Assembly: GCA_937888775.1 (NCBI GenBank)
Contig: CALAQT010000044.1
Span: 1-29,225 of the forward strand
DNA from: an uncultured Actinomycetes bacterium
GTDB taxonomy: Bacteria > Actinomycetota > Thermoleophilia > Solirubrobacterales > Solirubrobacteraceae
Direction of reading: 5' to 3'
DNA length: 29,225 nt
Position 1 is the first letter of the stretch, and every line of letters starts with the position of its first letter. Below are positions 1 through 8,102 of the stretch, piece by piece. The notes beneath the pieces were generated by a model. It was not told the origin of the DNA. It was given only the letters and a program-made list of their open reading frames with translations, and made no database searches. The position numbers and the translations under genes are program-made.

Positions 1-348
1 GCACGATCGCATTCGTCGCCGGGGCGGCCGCTGGCTCGCGAGTGCAAGGGCGACGATCCGATCGCCCGGAACCGGCCTGATCGTCGGCGCAACGCGCGAT
101 CGCTTTCGAGCGAGCGCGTGTCGTCTGCTCCGGCTCGTGCGACCGCTTCGCTACTGATCCGAGCGTCAGCCTCGCCGGTTGTTGACGATCGCTTTCGTCA
201 TTTCAGCGGCTTACGGCGGACGACCGGAATCAACGGAAAGCACCTGCTGGCGTGTCCGGGCGGTGGGTTGATGACCGCCCTGGATCGCGCCCGGCCGCGT
301 GCGGGCCGGTGGGCCGCGCCAGACGGCGCGGCCCCTGGCTGCTTCGGC
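1..348. other. Non-coding segment downstream of the integrase
   Basis: No convincing gene is present; the open frames here are shadows with arginine/proline-rich translations typical of GC-rich non-coding DNA. It holds three copies of a GATCGCWTTCG motif, described in a separate entry. No terminator with a T-run is visible beyond the integrase stop. Confidence 0.6.
5..197 (+). repeat. Three GATCGCWTTCG motifs spaced about 90 nt
   Basis: GATCGC(A/T)TTCG starts at positions 5, 98 and 187, giving spacings of 93 and 89 nt. The sequence between the motifs is diverged, although GATCCGA-like and CTCG-rich pieces recur. GATCG is frequent in this genome, so chance contributes; the 11-base motif and near-regular spacing are what stand out. 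Similar motifs recur around 5699-5904 on the other side of the integrase and exporter genes. Confidence 0.4.
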
Positions 349-1056
349 TCAGTGTGTGAGCCGAAGCCCGTTGACCGCAGGGATCATCGGCGCCGGGCGT
401 TCGTGGACGGCGTGCACGATCTCGGTGTTGTCGATGCCGCGCAAGTACACGGAGGTGACCCCGAGGTCGGCATGCCCCAACTGGCGCTGGATGACCACGA
501 GCGGTACGCCCTCGCGCGACATCTCGACAGCGTGAGCATGCCTGAGTTGATGTGGCGCCAGCCGGCGACGCACCCCGGCTGCGATCGCCGTATTGCGCAG
601 CTGGACACGGACCCCGGCCGCTGAGCACGGCCGTCCGCGAGTCGGGCCGCGCAGCACGCAGAACAGCGCGCCGATCGGCAGGCCCGCACGGAGGTTGAGC
701 CAGGGATCGAGCTGCTCCCATGCCCAGCGGTCCATCCCGACCTCACGGCGCCGGCCGCCCTTCCCGTGTCGGACCTGAATCGCGCCCCTGACCCGATCCA
801 GATCGCTCTCGGCAGGCGCAAGCGCTTCGCTGATCCGCAGCCCGGCGCGCCACAGCACGACGATCAGGCCGCGAAGCCTGACTGCGTCGGGGTCATCACC
901 GGCAGCGCGCATGACGGCGATGATCTCCTCGACCGTCGGTGGGTCCGGTGGATAGCGGAGCCCTTTGTTACGAGGCGGTCGGCCGCGGTGGTACCCGGGT
1001 AGGGTCGCCGGCGACCGGGGCCGGCCAGCGCAATCCACGAGTGAAGCGGATTCCAT
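349..1056 (-). CDS. Tyrosine recombinase/integrase, catalytic domain only
   Basis: Site-specific DNA recombinase of the lambda-integrase/Xer superfamily. The 235-residue product carries the full catalytic set: Arg74 in AGLRISEAL, Lys99 in RHGKGGRRR, His169-x-x-Arg172 in APHQLRHAHA, His195 in QLGHADLG and nucleophile Tyr204 in TSVYL. The start at 1056 is firm because GAAGGAGG lies about 7 nt upstream of the ATG. The protein is short for the family (XerC/D about 300 residues). The roughly 70 residues before Arg74 contain a basic Pro/Arg stretch and one helix, but no full SAM-like core-binding domain. It stands alone, flanked on both sides by non-coding DNA with GATCGCTT-type repeats. It may drive integration of the element, or be an independent solo recombinase; the window cannot decide. 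Confidence 0.9.
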   Translation of the reverse strand: MESASLVDCAGRPRSPATLPGYHRGRPPRNKGLRYPPDPPTVEEIIAVMRAAGDDPDAVRLRGLIVVLWRAGLRISEALAPAESDLDRVRGAIQVRHGKGGRRREVGMDRWAWEQLDPWLNLRAGLPIGALFCVLRGPTRGRPCSAAGVRVQLRNTAIAAGVRRRLAPHQLRHAHAVEMSREGVPLVVIQRQLGHADLGVTSVYLRGIDNTEIVHAVHERPAPMIPAVNGLRLTH

Positions 1057-1785
1057 GACGTCCTCCTTCGGACGAGGTTGACCACGCCATCGTCCCGCGC
1101 ATCTCGATGATCCGAGCAGGTGTGCCGCGGACGCGCTCTCGCGCTCGCTTCTCGCGCATTGCGAGCGCCGGCGCCGGCGTCCGTGGGTGCTTGCACGCCG
1201 ACGCAGAGTCGGCGGCGCAGCTAGCGCCGTGCTCGATCACGCTGGGCTCGTGACGGCCGACTTCTGCGCCGCCCCGACCGACTGCTCCGGATCCGATCTC
1301 CCGAGCGGCGGCAGCAGCGGCCGTTAGCGCTTGGGTGCGCACTTTCCGCGCTGAGCGGGTCGATCGCCGGGGATTGTTGGATGTCCGCCGTATTGCCAAA
1401 CCAGGCGCTCCATGACAGAGTCTCGACACCTTGCCGGCGGCAAGGAATCGGCTGCATGTGGGTAGCTGCAGTGATGGGTGCAGACTCGGTAGCTGCCCAC
1501 ACCGGGCTGCGCCTACTCATGACGTCACAGCCGTGGAGTGCAAGCCTGAGCCACGACGGGTCAGGCGCCTTGATCGGGTCTCCGATGGGATCGGAGCTAA
1601 ACACCCAGAGCGGCATTAGTCGGCTATCGGGGCTCCTGTTGGCCTGGGCGGAGTCGGCCAAGCGGCTGTTGTCAGCCTGCTGGTCTCGACGGCGGGACCC
1701 GGTCGACGGGGCAGAGTAGTTTGCCCATGTCGGACCGGGGTGTTGCACGGATGGCGTCAGAGCGCTGGCTTGGAAGGTTCTCGCC
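1057..1785. other. Non-coding interval between integrase and exporter operon
   Basis: The stretch has open frames on both strands, but none has a good ribosome site or a recognisable protein. A short hairpin, CCTTGCC/GGCAAGG with a GGC loop, lies near 1431-1447 without a T-run. The right end carries the exporter's ribosome site. No promoter can be assigned with confidence. Confidence 0.5.
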
Positions 1786-2772
1786 ATGACTGCTGTTGAG
1801 CAGGTCGCCGGTCTGAGCTTGGGCTCGCTGGAGCACGGTGTTGTGCTCGATTGCATTGACGTTCATAAGCGCTTCGGTGAGGTTGAGGCGGTCCGTGGGG
1901 TCAGCTTCCAGATTGCCGAGGGCGAGACGTACGGTCTCCTGGGTCCGAATGGCGCCGGGAAGACGACGACGATCTCGATGGTGTGCGGGCTGCTGGAGCC
2001 CGATTCGGGAGAGGTGTTTGTCGCTGGCGAGCGTCTGACCTCCCGCAGCGTGGAGGAGAAGGCAGCGATCGGCTACGTGCCGCAGGAGCTCGCGATCTAT
2101 CCGGACCTGAGCGCCCGTGAGAATCTTCACTTCTTTGCCCGGCTGTACGGACTGCGGCCGGATGACGTCCGTGCGCGTGTGGATGAGGTGCTCGAGGTGG
2201 TTGGCCTCGCTGACCGCGCGAGCGAGCAGACCCGGAACTTCTCCGGTGGGATGCAGCGGCGCCTGAATATCGGCATCGGGTTGCTGCACCGTCCGCGGCT
2301 GCTGATCTTGGATGAGCCGACGGTCGGCGTCGATCCGCAGAGCCGCAATGCGATCCTCGAGAGCGTCGAAAAGCTGTCTAGCGAGGGGATGGCGGTCCTT
2401 TACACGACTCATTACATGGAGGAGGCCGAGCGGCTGTGTGACCGGATCGGGATCGTCGACCTCGGGGAGCTCAAGGCCGAGGGCACACGGGCTGAACTCG
2501 TCGCTCTCGTCGGGGCGCACGACCGTGTCTCGTTGGAGGGCACCGGCGATCTGGGCGCGGCCGCGAAGGCGAGTCTGAGGCTGCCGGAGGTTCGCGCGGC
2601 GAGCGTCCAGGACGGCGGAATCGAACTGATCGTCGATCATGCCAGGAGCGTGCTGCCCGAACTGCTGCGCACGACTGCGGACGCTGGCGCCGCGGTTGGC
2701 TCGGTCGAGGTCATCGAGCCAGATCTCGAGGCGGTGTTCCTGCACCTCACGGGTAAGGCCCTACGTGACTGA
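1786..2772 (+). CDS. ABC-2 exporter ATP-binding protein (DrrA/CcmA-like)
   Basis: Cytoplasmic ATPase that should energise the two membrane proteins encoded immediately downstream. In 328 residues it shows Walker A GPNGAGKT (53-60), the Q-loop at Gln100 (YVPQE), the signature FSGGMQ (152-157), Walker B LLILDEP (172-178) and the H-loop at His209 (TTHYMEEAE). The C-terminal 100 residues are the extension usual in drug and lipid exporters of the DrrA type. The ATG at 1786 is preceded by GGAAGG. The stop is 3 nt before the next start, so the three genes form one operon. Daunorubicin-resistance-type exporters expel drugs, lipids or polyketides; the substrate here cannot be told from sequence. It lies within the accessory region and could be resistance cargo. 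Confidence 0.93.
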   Translation: MTAVEQVAGLSLGSLEHGVVLDCIDVHKRFGEVEAVRGVSFQIAEGETYGLLGPNGAGKTTTISMVCGLLEPDSGEVFVAGERLTSRSVEEKAAIGYVPQELAIYPDLSARENLHFFARLYGLRPDDVRARVDEVLEVVGLADRASEQTRNFSGGMQRRLNIGIGLLHRPRLLILDEPTVGVDPQSRNAILESVEKLSSEGMAVLYTTHYMEEAERLCDRIGIVDLGELKAEGTRAELVALVGAHDRVSLEGTGDLGAAAKASLRLPEVRAASVQDGGIELIVDHARSVLPELLRTTADAGAAVGSVEVIEPDLEAVFLHLTGKALRD

Positions 2773-2775
2773 TCG

Positions 2776-3930
2776 ATGCGCCCGGCGCTTGTCATCCTCG
2801 GCAAGGACCTGCGCCAGCGGCTGCGCGATCGCTCAGCGCTGCTCGTCGCGATCGTCGTCCCGCTGGTACTCGCGTCGATCTTCGGGCTGATCTTCCACAA
2901 CGCGATCGGCGGTCGTATCTCGTTCAAGTTCGGGCTGGTCGATCAGGATCACGGGCCGGCAGCGCAAGCGTTCAGCACCAACGCGCTGATCCCGCTCGAG
3001 CGCCGCGGGCTGATTACTGTAATCCAGGAGCCTTCGCTGGCCGCCGGGCGGAACGCGGCAGACCAGGCCAAGGTCTCGGCCACATTCGTCCTGCCGGCCG
3101 GATTCTCGACCGCGGTCGGCCACGGCGGGTCGGCTTCTCTGCGCGTGATCGGCAGCCTCGATTCCACGATCGGGGCGCAGGTCGCGGAGTCGATCGCGCG
3201 GTCGTTCGCGGACGCAACGGATACCGCACGGATCGTGGTCGCGGCGACGGGCGCCAGGACGATCAGCAACAAGCTGGCGGCCGCGATACCCACGCCGATA
3301 CTGATCGCGGACGTCTCGACGAAGAGCCGTCAGCTCGATGCGGGGACGTTCTATGCGGCCGGGATGGCCGTGTTCTTTCTGTTCTTCACCGTTCAATTCG
3401 GGACCGCGAGCCTGCTCGAGGAGCGACGCGAGGGGACGCTCGCGCGGATCCTCGTCGCGCCGATCAGCCGCAATGCGATCCTGGCCGGCAAGCTGCTTAC
3501 GAGCTTGGTTGTGGGCTTCGTCAGCATGGTCGTACTCGCGGTGGCAACCCACTTCCTGCTCTCGGCACAGTGGGGCAACGTCCTCGGCGTGGCGATCCTG
3601 ATCGGAGCCGGCGTCCTCGCGGCGACGGCGATCATGACGCTCGTGGCCACGCTCGCGAGGACGCCCGATCAGGCGCAGTCCTGGCAGGCGATGGTCGCGC
3701 TCGTGCTCGGAATGCTCGGGGGCGCGTTCTTCCCCGTAGCCCAAGCGGGCGGGGCGCTCGCCGCCGCCAGCCTGGCGACCCCACAGGCGTGGTTCATCCG
3801 GGGGTTGGAGAACATGGCCGGCGGGGCCGGGGTGAGCGCAGTCCTCGGTCCGGCCGCCGCCATCCTGGCGGTCGCCGTCATCACGGGCGCAATCGCGTAC
3901 ACGCGCATCGGGAAGCTCGTGGCGCCGTGA
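2776..3930 (+). CDS. ABC-2 type transporter permease, first subunit
   Basis: Integral membrane half-transporter of 384 residues. An N-terminal membrane helix (about 20-42) follows a basic cytoplasmic start. A large extracytoplasmic domain of about 150 residues comes next, then a C-terminal block of five hydrophobic segments beginning near TFYAAGMAVFFLFF. The cytoplasmic LLEERREGTLARIL segment between helices is the conserved ABC-2 coupling motif. This layout matches the YhgE/YbhR-like ABC2_membrane_3 group. The start lies 3 nt after the ATPase stop, and the stop overlaps the next gene's GTG (GTGA), indicating translational coupling. It probably heterodimerises with the following permease, which has the same architecture. 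Confidence 0.9.
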   Translation: MRPALVILGKDLRQRLRDRSALLVAIVVPLVLASIFGLIFHNAIGGRISFKFGLVDQDHGPAAQAFSTNALIPLERRGLITVIQEPSLAAGRNAADQAKVSATFVLPAGFSTAVGHGGSASLRVIGSLDSTIGAQVAESIARSFADATDTARIVVAATGARTISNKLAAAIPTPILIADVSTKSRQLDAGTFYAAGMAVFFLFFTVQFGTASLLEERREGTLARILVAPISRNAILAGKLLTSLVVGFVSMVVLAVATHFLLSAQWGNVLGVAILIGAGVLAATAIMTLVATLARTPDQAQSWQAMVALVLGMLGGAFFPVAQAGGALAAASLATPQAWFIRGLENMAGGAGVSAVLGPAAAILAVAVITGAIAYTRIGKLVAP

Positions 3931-5087
3931 AGGTGTTCACCATCGCCGCAAACGACCTGCGCCGGCTGCTGCGCTGGCGCGGCAACCTGTTCTTCCTGTT
4001 CGTCCTGCCGATGCTGATCATCCTTCTGCTCGGCGCCGCATTCGGCGGCTCGCAGAAGGCCCGCATCGGCGTGCTCGAACGCGACCACGGACCGCTAGCA
4101 CAGCAGTTCATCACCAGGCTGGGAAACCGCCCCTCCACGCAGCTCATCCACTACCAGAGCTCCTCCTCGCTTCAGAAGGCCGTCGCCCGAGGAGACGCCG
4201 ACGCAGGCCTTGTGATACCCGCCGGCTACGACGACCTCCTCGAGCACGGCCAGAGCGTGACGCTCGGCTATTTCGACCGCCCGAACTCAGTCGCCCAGCA
4301 GTTACGTCCGACTGTCCAATCGGTCGCGGCCGACCAAAGCCGCACGATCGCCGCCGCCCAAGTGCTCCAGCGGCAGCTGAAGCTCCCGTTCGCCGTCGCG
4401 CTTGCCCGTGCCAACGCGGTCGTCGCGCGGGTACCGCGAGTACAGACCGTCCTGACGGCACCCGACGGCAGTCCCTACGCCGTCACGACCGGCCGCTTCC
4501 AGCAAGGCGCGAGCACCGAGCTCGTCCTGTTCATCTTCTTCACCTCGCTGACAGGCGCGGCGTTCCTGATCGAGACGCGCAGGCTCGGAATCGCCCGCCG
4601 GATCCTCTCGACCCCCACCTCAACCCGGACGATCGTTGCCGGCCAGCTACTCGGCCGACTCGCGGTCGCCCTCACCCAGGCACTGATCATCGTCCTCGGC
4701 TCGATGCTGTTCTTCGGGGTCACCTGGGGAAACCCACTCGGCACCGCCGCGGTGATTCTGTCCTTCTGCCTCGTCGGCACCGGCGCGGCCGTGCTCGTCG
4801 GCAGCCTATGCCAGACCGAAGAACAGGCTCGTCCGGTCGCATTCCTGCTCGGACTCGGGCTCGCGGCGCTGGGAGGCTCGATGGCCCCACTCGAAGTGTT
4901 CCCGGCAACCGCCCGCGCGATCGCGCACGTCACACCCCACGCATGGGCCAACGACGCCTTTTCCAAGCTGCTCAAACACGGCGGGGACCTGATCAGCGTC
5001 CTGCCGCAGATCGGCGTCCTGCTCGGCTTCGCTGCGCTCGCGACGACGGTCGCCGTGTGGCGCTTACGCCACGCACTCACCGCCTGA
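3927..5087 (+). CDS. ABC-2 type transporter permease, second subunit
   Basis: 386-residue membrane protein paralogous in layout to its upstream neighbour. It has one N-terminal helix (MLIILLLGAAFGG), an extracytoplasmic domain, then a helix block with the coupling segment IETRRLGIARRILSTPTS. The reading frame stays open far upstream, but that part is a shadow of the previous gene. The start is taken as GTG at 3927, where GTGA overlaps the previous stop and gives VKVFTIAANDLRR, matching the usual permease N-terminus. With the ATPase and the first permease it should form a heteromeric exporter. No terminator is visible after the stop. Confidence 0.88.
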   Translation: MKVFTIAANDLRRLLRWRGNLFFLFVLPMLIILLLGAAFGGSQKARIGVLERDHGPLAQQFITRLGNRPSTQLIHYQSSSSLQKAVARGDADAGLVIPAGYDDLLEHGQSVTLGYFDRPNSVAQQLRPTVQSVAADQSRTIAAAQVLQRQLKLPFAVALARANAVVARVPRVQTVLTAPDGSPYAVTTGRFQQGASTELVLFIFFTSLTGAAFLIETRRLGIARRILSTPTSTRTIVAGQLLGRLAVALTQALIIVLGSMLFFGVTWGNPLGTAAVILSFCLVGTGAAVLVGSLCQTEEQARPVAFLLGLGLAALGGSMAPLEVFPATARAIAHVTPHAWANDAFSKLLKHGGDLISVLPQIGVLLGFAALATTVAVWRLRHALTA

Positions 5088-5698
5088 TCACCTGCGCCGT
5101 CGACGACCCTACAACCGAACGAGTCCGCGAGCGCAGCGATTCGGGGAGCCCAGCCAAAGCGCTCACGGCGACCTCGTAACGATGACCGCACGGGCAACGT
5201 CTCCAGTCGGCGAGTCGTGTCGCAGCTCCACGGATACACGCCGCTTCGGCGATGTGCGCAACAGGCGAACGCACCAACCGAACCTACTCGGAGCTACCCG
5301 CACCAGCTTCACACGAGACTCGTGGCTCACCCCACGATACGTCGTTCACGCAGTCCAGCACTGACGAGACGCCCCGCACAAGCAAAGCAGAACTCGCGGC
5401 AGCGGTCCGGCACGCACCTCCTATTCGCCTCAGTGCGCAACCGCCGGCGATGAGCTGGCCGGTGCTCCCACAACAAAGAGCTCCAACGGACATTCAGGCG
5501 GTCGCTCAGGGTGCGTGAGCGCGGCCGCGAACCGGACTGCCGCCATCTTGATCAGTTAGCTGACGACCGAAGTCCGGTCTGATTTGCAAGCGCCTCGTGG
5601 TGCCGGCGTCGGCTTGCGCTATCGCGTGGAAGCATGCGTCGAACCCCGCCCGGCCGACACTGCGATCGACACCCACGTCCGCACCCTCCCTCGCGCAC

Positions 5699-5910
5699 GA
5701 TCGCTTCGCCGATAAGCGGGCGTCCGGACCTCGGCCGCGCCGAGTGGTTCGTCGCTCGTGCTTGCGCCCACAAGGAGGCGTCCGGCCTTCTCGGAGCGCA
5801 CGATCGCTTCCGGGATCCGTCAGCTCAGGGGCGGACGTTCGCTTCGGCGACGTACCACTGGCCACGCGGCGCCAGCATCGCGCGAGCGCTTCGCCACGCG
5901 AGCGATCGTC
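5699..5910 (+). repeat. GATCGCTTC-type motifs spaced about 102 nt
   Basis: GATCGCTTCG (5699), GATCGCTTCCG (5802) and GATCGTCCG (5904) are spaced 103 and 102 nt. GCGTCCGG also recurs nearby (about 5722, 5778 and 5911). These resemble the GATCGCWTTCG series at 5-197. Units between motifs are diverged, so this may be an old degenerate array or a by-product of frequent GATCG words. Confidence 0.35.
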
Positions 5911-6084
5911 CGCGTCCGGACCCGCTTTGATGTTCGGACGCGCCTGTCGGCGCACCGCGCGGTCCCCCTATGCGCCGCAACCGGCTGGCGGGCCAAACCG
6001 CTTCCAATTCTCATTAGGAGCGGTGATCAGTGTGGCGGGCTGCGTCTGATGCGCCGGGAGCCGGCGGCCACGACCGCAATCCGG

Positions 6085-6160
6085 CCGCGTCTAACACGCC
6101 GAGCAGCTCCCGCAGCGGCGGACGGACGGGCCACTTCGCGCGGCCTGAACCGCGTCTAAC
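6085..6160. repeat. Pair of CCGCGTCTAAC repeats
   Basis: An 11-base direct repeat at 6085-6095 and 6150-6160. The second copy runs into a short ACGCT-T-AGCGT dyad (about 6159-6169). No function can be assigned. Confidence 0.4.
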
Positions 6161-6222
6161 GCTTAGCGTACGAATCTGCGCCGTGGCTACTGAAAGGCCG
6201 ACTCAGCTCAACTAGGAAGCGT

Positions 6223-6244
6223 TTGGCGAAACGGTTGGCGAAAC
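6223..6244. repeat. Two TTGGCGAAAC direct repeats, 12-nt period
   Basis: Perfect 10-bp copies start at 6223 and 6235, so one 12-nt helical step apart, and lie just past the stop of the small partition gene. The same 12-nt period appears at 7602/7614 and in the 10778-10801 tandem. RHH centromere-binding proteins often bind short direct repeats, so this could be one of their sites (inference). Confidence 0.4.
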
Positions 6245-6272
6245 TCGACGACACGCCGACTTAGCCGGCCTA

Positions 6273-6734
6273 CTACCGGCGCCCGAGCTCGCGGCGGTAG
6301 CGCCGCACGGTGTCCGTCAAGTGAGCCAGAGCCGCGGGGTCGGCCGCGTCGACGTGCTCGTGCAGCAGCGCCGCCAGCACCTGCTCTTGGGTCAGGTCCT
6401 CGAACTCGTCGCGCAGCTCGACGACCGCCCGCTCGAGCCGGCGGCTGAGTGACCGCGGCACCCGCCCGAACACGGCACGCTTCTCCTCCTGTCCATATGA
6501 GCGAACGGGCTCTGCGGCGCGAGGAACCTCGGCCGGATCGCTCGGAGTGCTGCGCCGAGATGGACGACCGGTCGGCCGGGTGTCTCGGGCCTGCGGCTCT
6601 TCGTCGGCCGGGTCGCCGTGCTCCGCGCTGTCCGGAGTGGCTGGCGGCGCCGTCGGCGGTGCGGGTGCCGACCGGGTGCGGTTGAGCCCGGTGACGGGGT
6701 CATCGACGATCTCGAGCTTGGGACGATCGGCCAT
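6273..6734 (-). CDS. Small RHH-type partition partner of ParA (ParB-like adaptor)
   Basis: 153-residue protein in two parts. Residues 1 to about 85 are Pro/Ala/Arg/Glu-rich and look disordered. The last 65 look like a ribbon-helix-helix fold: strand KRAVFGRVP, helix SLSRRLERAVVELRDE, turn, helix TQEQVLAALLHEHV, then an Ala/Arg-rich tail. The frame extends upstream, but the start is taken as ATG at 6734, whose A is shared with the parA TGA (TGATG coupling); earlier residues are a shadow of parA. Known: plasmid and element partition systems pair a Walker ParA with a small RHH DNA-binding protein that binds centromere repeats and often represses the operon. Inferred: this is that adaptor. It is not a canonical ParB, since no Spo0J-type HTH or GERR motif is seen. 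Confidence 0.72.
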   Translation of the reverse strand: MADRPKLEIVDDPVTGLNRTRSAPAPPTAPPATPDSAEHGDPADEEPQARDTRPTGRPSRRSTPSDPAEVPRAAEPVRSYGQEEKRAVFGRVPRSLSRRLERAVVELRDEFEDLTQEQVLAALLHEHVDAADPAALAHLTDTVRRYRRELGRR

Positions 6735-7510
6735 CACGCGACCGCCCTGAGCATTGGCACGCCGCTGTCGATCTCCTGCGCGAGCTTGCGGTACGCACAC
6801 GCGCCAGTGGAGTCTGGTCGATGCCAGACGACAGGCCGCCCCTCGGTGAGCGCGTTGTTGAACTCCGCGCGCAGCGGGATCACAGTCTCAGCGACCGGAA
6901 GCCCGAGCTGGTCCAGGGCCGTGTCGATCACCTGGTAGCTGACGCGCCGGCGGTCGCCGAGCGTGCGCACCACCGCGCTGACGCGGACGTCGACGTCTTG
7001 ATCGCGCAAGCGGGCGATGGTCGCTCGCACCTCCCCGGCGCCCTGGTACGCGCCCGCGTCGAGCATCGAGACGGGCACCAGCACCTCGCGTGCGGCGAAC
7101 AGCGCGTTCACGGTCAGCAGCCCGAGGTTCGGCGGGCAGTCGACGATGATCACGTCGTAATCGAAGAGGCTGTCCTTCAGCGCGCGCGCGAGGAACTCTT
7201 CGCGCTTGGTCTGCGCGACGAGCGTCAACTCCAGCTTCGCCAGATCACGATGCCCGCACAAGAGGTCGAGACCCGCGCGGACGTTGACCGCCGCGGCGCC
7301 CAGCTCGCTGTGTCCCGCGATCACATCCACGGCCGTCGCCGGAGCATCTGAGGGCGCCCAGCCCAATGACCGAGTCAGCGCGAACTGCGGGTCGAAGTCG
7401 ACCGCCAGCACGCGCACGCCCGCTTCGGACCACACCGCCGCGAGGTTCGACGCAGTGGTGGTCTTCCCCACCCCGCCTTTCTGCGAGCTCACCGCGAACG
7501 TCCTCGCCAT
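6734..7510 (-). CDS. parA: ParA-family partition ATPase
   Basis: 258-residue Walker-type ATPase for partition of plasmid or element DNA. Near the N-terminus is the deviant Walker A KGGVGKTT (residues 11-18) with its signature lysine; it is followed by VDFDPQ (A') and DVIIVDCPPN (Walker B). There is no N-terminal HTH, so this is the short type Ib-like ParA. In that type the partner protein, not ParA, usually binds DNA and regulates. I chose ATG 7510 because AAGAGGA lies 5 nt upstream; ATG 7528 with a weaker, more distant AGGAG is an alternative. The gene is coupled to the RHH gene by TGATG. About 80-140 nt upstream is a CTAG-dense repeat patch, a candidate centromere or operator. Confidence 0.92.
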   Translation of the reverse strand: MARTFAVSSQKGGVGKTTTASNLAAVWSEAGVRVLAVDFDPQFALTRSLGWAPSDAPATAVDVIAGHSELGAAAVNVRAGLDLLCGHRDLAKLELTLVAQTKREEFLARALKDSLFDYDVIIVDCPPNLGLLTVNALFAAREVLVPVSMLDAGAYQGAGEVRATIARLRDQDVDVRVSAVVRTLGDRRRVSYQVIDTALDQLGLPVAETVIPLRAEFNNALTEGRPVVWHRPDSTGACAYRKLAQEIDSGVPMLRAVA

Positions 7511-7589
7511 CTCCGTCCTCTTGGGCATCGCCACACGGGCTCCTACCGATTCGGGGTCAACAACCAGCGAGCGCGAGCGCGCGCCCCAG

Positions 7590-7649
7590 CTAGCTCGCAA
7601 TCTAGCAGACTAGCTAGCAGACTGGCGGGCTTGCTAGTCAGCTAGCTAG
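7590..7649. promoter_or_regulatory. CTAG-dense direct repeats: candidate parS/par operator
   Basis: Seven CTAG tetramers occur in 60 nt (7590, 7602, 7610, 7614, 7634, 7642, 7646), although CTAG is usually scarce in high-GC genomes. Two perfect CTAGCAGACT copies start at 7602 and 7614, one 12-nt step apart. A GCTAGCTAG palindromic run follows at 7641. The patch lies upstream of parA on its promoter side. Inferred: binding array for the RHH partner, acting as centromere and autorepression operator. Confidence 0.6.
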
Positions 7650-7970
7650 ATATCAACGCCACGGCGTCGGCACGTACGCCGGCGGACACCGCAGCAGCGG
7701 ACCGGATGGACGCGGGGGCGTTAGCCCCCCTGATCCACATCCCGGGCTATGCCGAGTCCTCCTCGATGCGCCGTTCGCGACCACCGACCACGAGACGCCG
7801 CGCTGCGACTTGCGAGAGGGCGGACCTGTTTGAAGCTGCGCTTGGCGCCCGCGCGCCCAATTGGAGTTCTTTTCCTGCTTCAAAGGTCGTGCCTAGCTTC
7901 CGCGCTCACTCGGCGGCCCGTAACCGCCCGCCGGCTCTGGGTCTTCGCTGTCGTCTGGCCCCCGGAACCG

Positions 7971-8074
7971 GGCCGCCATTCCCCGCGTCGTCCGCGTTCG
8001 CCGCTGCCGCCAAACCCCAGAGCGCGACGGCCGCCATTCCCCGGGGCAGCGCCGGGGGTGGCCGCCATTCCCCG
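7971..8074. repeat. Three GGCCGCCATTCCCCG direct repeats (iteron-like)
   Basis: Perfect 15-bp copies lie at 7971-7985, 8029-8043 and 8060-8074, with start-to-start spacings of 58 and 31 nt. They sit 195-300 nt beyond the stop of the Rep-like gene and upstream of parA. They could be initiator-binding iterons or partition sites. The uneven spacing argues against a classic iteron array. Confidence 0.6.
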
Positions 8075-8077
8075 GAC

Positions 8078-8102
8078 CGCGTCGATGGCCACCATCGACG
8101 CG
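8078..8102. repeat. Perfect 11-bp inverted repeat next to the 15-bp repeats
   Basis: CGCGTCGATGG and CCATCGACGCG are separated by CCA. It begins 4 nt after the third 15-bp repeat, and no T-run follows on either strand. It may be a dimer-binding site or nicking/hairpin structure of the putative origin rather than a terminator. Confidence 0.55.

Larger units (their letters stand above)
5088..6272. other. 1.2-kb non-coding, repeat-bearing interval
   Basis: No supported gene; every open frame translates to low-complexity Arg/Pro/Ala/Ser protein with no domain or ribosome site. It contains a second group of GATCGCTT-type motifs (5699-5904), a pair of CCGCGTCTAAC repeats (6085, 6150) and a pair of TTGGCGAAAC repeats (6223, 6235). 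Such long non-coding DNA is unusual between bacterial operons and suggests decayed or structural element DNA. Confidence 0.55.

Noticed and set aside
5..197. CRISPR array considered for the spaced GATCGC motifs
   Set aside because: Motifs are only about 11 nt, units are diverged, spacing is about 90 nt and no cas genes are present.
1381..1719. 112-codon plus-strand frame between integrase and exporter
   Set aside because: Fairly balanced composition, but no ribosome site, no motif and a competing frame on the other strand; not enough to call.
1221..1856. 211-codon minus-strand frame upstream of the exporter
   Set aside because: Overlaps the exporter start, lacks a ribosome site and has low-complexity ends.
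3570..3926. Upstream extension of the second permease frame
   Set aside because: Arg-rich shadow of the first permease; GTG 3927 overlaps its stop and gives a normal permease start.
7653..7883. 76-codon minus-strand frame starting MKQEKNSNW
   Set aside because: Starts at TTG, has no ribosome site and quickly becomes Pro/Gly/Arg low-complexity; it overlaps non-coding repeat DNA.
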